Position numbers and translations under genes: made by a program
Notes under the pieces: model-generated
The model's input: the letters and a program-made list of their open reading frames with translations, nothing else
Told to the model about the DNA's origin: nothing
Databases searched by the model: none
NCBI GenBank assembly: GCA_003184365.1
Contig: NKYR01000026.1
Location: forward strand, 248,001 to 312,000
Source of the DNA: Evernia prunastri
Taxonomy: Eukaryota; Ascomycota; Lecanoromycetes; Lecanorales; Parmeliaceae
Length of the DNA: 64,000 nucleotides
Direction: 5' to 3'
Shown: positions 58,835 to 64,000 of the stretch, one piece after another
How the letters are laid out: every line of letters begins with the position of its first letter
How positions within the stretch are numbered: the stretch's first letter is position 1

Positions 58835-60348
58835 ATGGTATTTACTCGCTCCATCTCCCGCCTCTCGCGACCTGCTTCCTCCCTCTTGTCCTCCAGGACT
58901 GCTCTTCCGGTCCAGCGGGGAGCCTTGGGCGGGGTACGAACGCTGACTGCCACTTCTCGACTACAGGTTGTTTCCAACCCCTCAGACTCTCAAGAAATAC
59001 TGACAGTGCTCGAATTCAGTCAAAAGTACTCCTCGTCTTGTACGATGTAAGCATATATTTCCAATTGACCCAAATCATAGCTGCCAGAAGCGCTTGCTAA
59101 CCCAATGTGTGGCACAGGGCCATGAGCACGCGAGAGAGGTTCCTGAGATGCTAGGAACCACCGAAAATGAACTTGGTATCAGAAAATGGCTCGAAGAGCA
59201 GGGTCATACTTTGGTCACTACCTCGGACAAGGAAGGAGAGAACTCCAAATTCGATCAAGAGCTGGTCGACGCTGAGGTTATCATCACTACACCGTGAGTC
59301 TTGCATTATCTGGGAGCGAATGGCTTGGGAAGACGACGAAGAGCAGTTCGAGGAAGACGTTTCATTTCCAGAACGCTTCCGCTGATGTTTCGTTGCTATT
59401 AGCTTCCATCCAGGTTACTTAACCGCCGAACGACTCGCCAAAGCTAAGAAGCTCAAGCTCGCTGTCACCGCCGGCATTGGATCTGATCATGTTGACCTCG
59501 ATGCCGCCAACAAAACCAATGGTGGTGTCACTGTTGCTGAAGTCACTGGCTCCAACGTCGTATCGGTGGCAGAGCATGTCCTCATGACCATCCTCACCCT
59601 TGTTCGCAACTTCGTCCCAGCTCACGAGCAAGTCGCAGGTGGAGACTGGAACGTCGCCGCTGTTGCTAAGAACGAATATGACCTTGAGAACAAGGTTGTA
59701 GGTACGGTCGCTGTTGGGCGAATTGGCGAGCGTGTGTTGCGAAGGCTCAAGCCCTTCGACTGCAAGGAGTTGCTTTATTTCGATTACCAACCTCTTAAAC
59801 CTGAAATCGAAAAGGAGATTGGATGCCGACGTGTTAACGACTTGGAGGAAATGCTAGGCCAGTGCGACGTTGTCACCATCAATTGCCCGTTGCACGAGAA
59901 GACTCGCGGTCTGTTCAACAAGGAATTGATCTCCAAAATGAAGAAGGGTGAGTTGAATTTTACGTGATTGACTGCTTCTGCTGAACCGATTTTAACAGGC
60001 TCATGGCTCGTAAACACTGCTCGCGGCGCTATCGTTGTTAAGGAGGATGTTGCCGAAGCTCTCAAGTCTGGCCACCTCCGCGGGTACGGAGGCGACGTCT
60101 GGTTCCCACAACCAGCACCGAAAGATCACCCTCTCCGCTACGCGAAGAACACCATGGGTGGTGGTAATGCCATGGTGCCTCACATGTCTGGTACGTCGAT
60201 TGACGCTCAGGCACGATATGCGAGTGGCACGAAGAATATCCTTGAATCCTACTTCTCCGGAAGACACGACTACAGACCAGAGGATTTGATTGTCAAGGAT
60301 GGAGATTATGCTACCAAGGCATACGGACAGAGAAACAACAAGAAATAA
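58835..60348 (+). CDS. FDH1: NAD-dependent formate dehydrogenase, with mitochondrial-type presequence
   Basis: Five exons, 58835-58966, 59020-59046, 59118-59293, 59403-59947 and 59999-60348, give 409 residues. Exon 1 codes an Arg/Ser-rich, acid-free leader typical of mitochondrial import. Exon 2 is only 27 nt and codes SKVLLVLYD. The rest is canonical FDH: HEHAREVPEMLGTTENELG, AGIGSDHVDLDAA, the NAD-binding GTVAVGRIGERVL, NTARGA with the formate-binding Arg, and DVWFPQPAPKDHPLR followed by VPHMSGTSIDAQ with the catalytic His. The enzyme oxidises formate to CO2, reducing NAD+. Exons 1 and 2 read unspliced give an early stop, which fixes the splicing (donor GTTGTT). Many fungal FDHs are cytosolic, so the clear leader is notable. 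Confidence 0.95.
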
Positions 60349-60692
60349 AAAGTATGAAAATCAATCTGGGACCTTGGCAGTCCACATGTATATAGCTCTG
60401 GAGGTCTCTTCAAACTGTACAATGTAAACAATTTGTATCAGATGTTGAAAATTGATGCGATAGAAGAATCCTGAACGGGAAACATGTAACTCTTTAGTTT
60501 CGCCTTAAAGTACGTACTGATCAACCTACGAGTAGACACCAAACATCACATCCAAGACGGACTTTAATTTTTCCCTACTACTGTCATCAACCAAACTCGA
60601 ACCCAGAGATCCCCACCGCCACCACACCACCGCCCCACATTATCGCCCCACCATCACTCTCTTCCAGCCACCGCCTATATCCGCCCCCGAAG
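60349..60692. other. Intergenic, 344 bp
   Basis: 3' flank of FDH and promoter of the Mso1-like gene, with a CCACC/ACCACC-rich leader from about 60600. No gene seen. Confidence 0.4.
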
Positions 60693-61445
60693 ATGTCATA
60701 TCTAGGCACCCTCAACTCCCTCCTCACCTCCACAACTTCCCGCTACGCCTCCCTCCGTCGCAACCTCACCTCCACCTCCGAAGACGACTCCAACATCACC
60801 GACCCAGACGACTCGCACGTCTCCCGCGTCCTGCGCGCCTACTACACCGAAAAAGGCCGCCCCTTCCCCGCCTGGCTCGGCACCGACCCGCGCGAAGCCG
60901 CAAAGGCGCAACGGAAAGAAAATCCCTACGTCACCGTCAGGCCCATGGGCAGTCTACGGGGCAACTCGAGCACGGGCGACGCCGCTGCGGAGAGACCGGG
61001 GCAGGGTAGGGGCTTGAGCGATCTGTGGTCTGACGCGCCGGGCTCGGGGGGCGGCCAGTCGCCGGTGGAGGAGCGGGGCAGTCTACGTCGGGGGCCGTTG
61101 GGGGGTCGGAGGTTGGGGACGCCGGCGCAGGCGCAGCAACAGCCCGAGAGCTTGAATGTGCGGCCCCTGCCGAGCCAGCGGGCGGGGAGCTATCAGACGC
61201 AGAATCCGGCATATGCTCAGCAGCAGCAACAGCAGCAGCAGCAGCAGTTGAGGGGTGATGGGAGGAATACGAGCAGTCCGGGACCTCCGCCTGGGAGCTC
61301 GGGCAGTGGGAGTGCGCAGGAGAGGTTGAAGGCCAGGCTGGGGAGGGGGAGCTCGACGCGTTCGGAAGGGGGTGGTGGTGAGGGGAGGGCTGGGCAGGGG
61401 AGTTATGCTACGCACGGGTTGAGTGGGTGGCAGGGACGGAGATGA
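60693..61445 (+). CDS. MSO1: Mso1-like Sec1-binding exocytosis protein
   Basis: A single exon of 250 residues. The first 70 residues hold the conserved Mso1 N-terminal region (LNSLLTSTTSRYASLRRNLT, then DDSHVSRVLRAYYTEKGRPF and PAWLG), which binds the SM protein Sec1. Mso1 works with Sec1 and the Rab Sec4 in SNARE-driven fusion at the plasma membrane. The rest is disordered, rich in Gly, Ser, Gln and Arg, with a run of ten Gln encoded by a CAG repeat (about 61217-61247). The C-terminus ends in GLSGWQGRR. In fungi the region after the N-terminal domain is poorly conserved, so identity rests on the first domain. Confidence 0.85.
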   Translation: MSYLGTLNSLLTSTTSRYASLRRNLTSTSEDDSNITDPDDSHVSRVLRAYYTEKGRPFPAWLGTDPREAAKAQRKENPYVTVRPMGSLRGNSSTGDAAAERPGQGRGLSDLWSDAPGSGGGQSPVEERGSLRRGPLGGRRLGTPAQAQQQPESLNVRPLPSQRAGSYQTQNPAYAQQQQQQQQQQLRGDGRNTSSPGPPPGSSGSGSAQERLKARLGRGSSTRSEGGGGEGRAGQGSYATHGLSGWQGRR

Positions 61446-61767
61446 TATCTACGTAGGGCTGGAAGTGTGGTTTGGGTTTCATGCCATGGAGTTGAGCGGG
61501 TGCAGGGCGTCTTATTGTGATGACTGAGAAGTCCGAGATCTATCTGTATTGGCATCAAACTATTCAATGGGCTTTGTTCTCTCGTTCATTGGGAGAGTCA
61601 TGGCAATCATCCAGACTTGAAATTGGCGCTGGGTAGGGAGGGTGAAAATTTTCTATTAAACCAAGCCATTCGTGTCCACAACTCGACAATCGACATTTCC
61701 TTTGTTTGATTCCCTGCTTCAGCAAGCCATTGCGCACGTCAGATTTTGTTGTCATTCTCTCCAAGTG
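61446..61767. other. Intergenic, 322 bp
   Basis: 3' flank of the Mso1-like gene and promoter of glucosidase I. The glucosidase frame is open back to about 61672 but has no ATG before 61768. No gene seen. Confidence 0.4.
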
Positions 61768-64000
61768 ATGTTGCAGCTATGGCGCTCTTCAGCGCTCGGA
61801 ATACTGCTGGCGCTGCTCTCTGTGGTCCTCGCGGCAGACACCGCCCAAGATGTCCTTTCTGAGAACCGGAAGGTCTCAAATGATTCCTTACTATGGGGGC
61901 CTTACCGACCGAATCTGTACTTTGGAGTCCGGCCAAGAATACCGAAGTCGTTGATGACGGGCCTCATATGGGCGAAAGTGGATAGCTTTCAAGGAGTACA
62001 GAACAGTATGTGGTTCTGGGTTGGGGAAACAACCAGGGTGCACGCAATGAAGATGGCAGTAAGCTGACTGGTCACTGATACAGACTTCCGGCATACTTGC
62101 GAACAACATGAGGGCATGGCTGGATACGGTTGGGACGAGTACGATGTGCGACACGGCGGGCGCCAAACTATACACGATGCGGGCAACTCAATAGACATTA
62201 CGACAGAATTCGTGAAGATACCAGGAGGCCAGCATGGTGGCAGTTGGGGTGTCCGAGTGAAAGGAACCCCGAGGGAAGATGCGCCAGCCCGGCTGATGAG
62301 CTCTGTGCTCTTCTATGCCGGAATGGAGGGCTTCGGGAGTCTGAGTGTGCAAAACGAAAGAGACGATATGGGGATATTGGGCCCTGTGACCATGGAGGGC
62401 TCAAGTAATGAACTGGGAGAATTCAAGCTTCAAATCACCGAAGGACCAAATACAAATTCGCATCCACCTCCAAATCACAAGAGTTACGAAGCGAAGCCTA
62501 TGGATCGGTCTATAGTCGCGAGTCTGCAAGTACCGGAAGGCGCCATGTGGCAGGCTAAATGTACGTCAAGTGAAAAATCGCTGTTTCGTTTGGTACACGT
62601 TGGCTGACTTGTTGCTTGGTTGAGTGAAGCACTCGTCTTTACGCAGATGAAGGAAGAGATAGATGCAATGATTGCTCAGTATGGGCAGGAAAATGCGCCT
62701 CCGCCGTGGGCGACATTCACAATAGCCAATGATATCAAAGAGGGAAATATGCATGTTGTGCAGAAGGTCTTTGAAGGTCCTTTCGAGGTCAGCTGGTACT
62801 CGAGTTTTCTTGTTGATTTATTCACTGACAGGCTGCATAGTTTGACATAATGTATTCTTCAGCGTCCGCTGGGGCGCCGGTCACCTGTAAGCCAACTTCC
62901 ATCATTTTTGTGCACCAATCACTGACTAGCCGCAGCGGACGAGCTTGGTAAAACCATTCAGAAAACAACCACCCAATTTGGGGACCGCTTCAAGAAGCTA
63001 CTGGCTCTCCAAGCTCCCTTTAACAAGTCAAAGTATCAGGACTTCGCCAAATCTATGTTTTCGAACCTCATCGGAGGTATTGGTTACTTCTATGGAGATT
63101 CTGTGGTGGACAGGTCATACGCGCCCGAATATGAAGAGGAAAATGAAGGTTTCTGGCAAGAGACAGCAGAGGCTCGCATGCGCCAAGGAGGTGTCAGGCT
63201 CGAAGGACCCTCTGAGCTCTTTACGAGTATACCATCGAGACCATTCTTTCCTCGGGGTTTTCTTTGGGATGAAGGTTTTCATCTGATACCTGTCGCCGAC
63301 TGGGATATGGATCTCACGCTAGAAATCGTCCGGAGTTGGTTTAATCTTATGGATGAAGATGGGTGGATTGGGCGCGAGCAGATTCTGGGCCCGGAAGCTC
63401 GCAGTAAGGTGCCCCAGGAATTTCAGGTTCAGTATCCGCACTACGCCAACCCTCCCACGCTGTTCTTGATTTTCGAATCTCTGATCGACAAGCTGCAAGA
63501 GAATCCGTCCAGCAAGGCGACGGACGATCCTCTCGAGTCAATTCGCAGCGCTCACTTGCAGAATTCTGATGTCGCTATCGACTACCTGCGCAATCTTTAC
63601 CCACTACTAAAGCGTCATTACTTCTGGTTCCGGAAAACCCAATGGGGCGACATCAAGTCGTATGACCGAGAGGCGTTCTCCACCAAAGAAGGCTACCGCT
63701 GGCGAGGCAGAGACACCCGTCACATATTGACCTCCGGTCTTGACGACTACCCTCGGCCGCAGCCACCGCATCCGGGAGAGCTGCATACGGATTTGATCAG
63801 CTGGATGGGCATGATGACACGCTCAATGAGACGAATTGCAGAAACCATTGGCGAAAGCGATGATGCGAAAGAGTTCATGGGTTACGAGACAGCAATTGTC
63901 AGAAACATCGATGATTTGCATTGGGATAAGAAAGCAAAGACGTACTGCGATGCGACCATTGACGACTACGAAGAAAGCACGCATGTTTGCCACAAGGGAT
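61768..64000 (+). CDS. CWH41: ER mannosyl-oligosaccharide glucosidase I (GH63), 3' end outside window
   Basis: Five exons are visible: 61768-62005, 62084-62560, 62630-62787, 62841-62886 and 62936 onward. They give 661 residues before the window ends; the family is usually about 800-850. A signal peptide (LGILLALLSVVLA) leads to the GH63 N-terminal beta-sandwich (LLWGPYRPNLYFGVRPR, YGWDEYDVRHGG) and then the catalytic barrel (SRPFFPRGFLWDEGFH, YPHYANPPTLFL, LTSGLDDYPRPQPP). Glucosidase I removes the outer alpha-1,2-linked glucose from Glc3Man9GlcNAc2 on new glycoproteins in the ER lumen, the first trimming step. Introns are 78, 69, 53 and 49 bp. The start is the first in-frame ATG and sits right at the signal peptide. 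Confidence 0.95.

Noticed and set aside
1..64000. tRNA, rRNA and CRISPR-like features
   Set aside because: A by-eye scan for GGTTCGA-type B boxes in intergenic sequence and for spaced direct repeats found none convincing; a covariance-model scan would be decisive.

Overview
The window looks like nuclear chromosomal DNA of a filamentous ascomycete (Pezizomycotina). The evidence is genes split by short GT-AG introns (mostly 49-80 bp) with CTGAC/CTAAY-like branch sites, a CFEM GPI-anchored protein, a SepA/Bni1-type formin, a SesB-type NB-ARC receptor and an F-box protein. The species cannot be fixed from the sequence alone. Exon models were built by eye from frame continuity, splice signals and family knowledge; no search was run.

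Left part, 0-21.7 kb, is mostly conserved housekeeping: a membrane-protein tail (partial), a 2048-residue HEATR5/Laa1 trafficking protein, divergent to it a TACO1/YebC mitochondrial translation factor, a small acidic membrane protein, a fungal MscL channel, a TPR/MYND/SET protein, an F-box protein, the mitochondrial tRNA-modifying GTPase MSS1 (last five residues on a 19-nt exon), and divergent to it the ribosome-biogenesis factor MAK16. A gene-poor 4.3-kb stretch follows (21.7-26.1 kb), then a CFEM protein, a small membrane protein and a 1803-residue formin.

Middle and right part, 35.5-58 kb, looks accessory. It holds a trinucleotide repeat duplicated on both sides of a 14-N assembly gap, a 2H-phosphoesterase-like gene with a lost catalytic motif, and a 2375-residue protein joining a UPF1/ZNFX1-like SF1 helicase, an NFX1-type zinc finger and three CbxX/SpoVK-type AAA ATPase domains. 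Next come a 487-bp foldback transposon with a perfect 10-bp target-site duplication, a multispanning membrane protein, a decayed hAT transposase, a SesB-hydrolase/NB-ARC receptor without C-terminal repeats, and a convergent gene rich in helical repeats. These genes share a theme of nucleic-acid sensing and innate immunity, but any functional link between them is inference.

The right end, 58-64 kb, returns to housekeeping: mitochondrial-type formate dehydrogenase (five exons), the Sec1-binding protein Mso1, and the N-terminal two-thirds of ER glucosidase I, which runs off the window.
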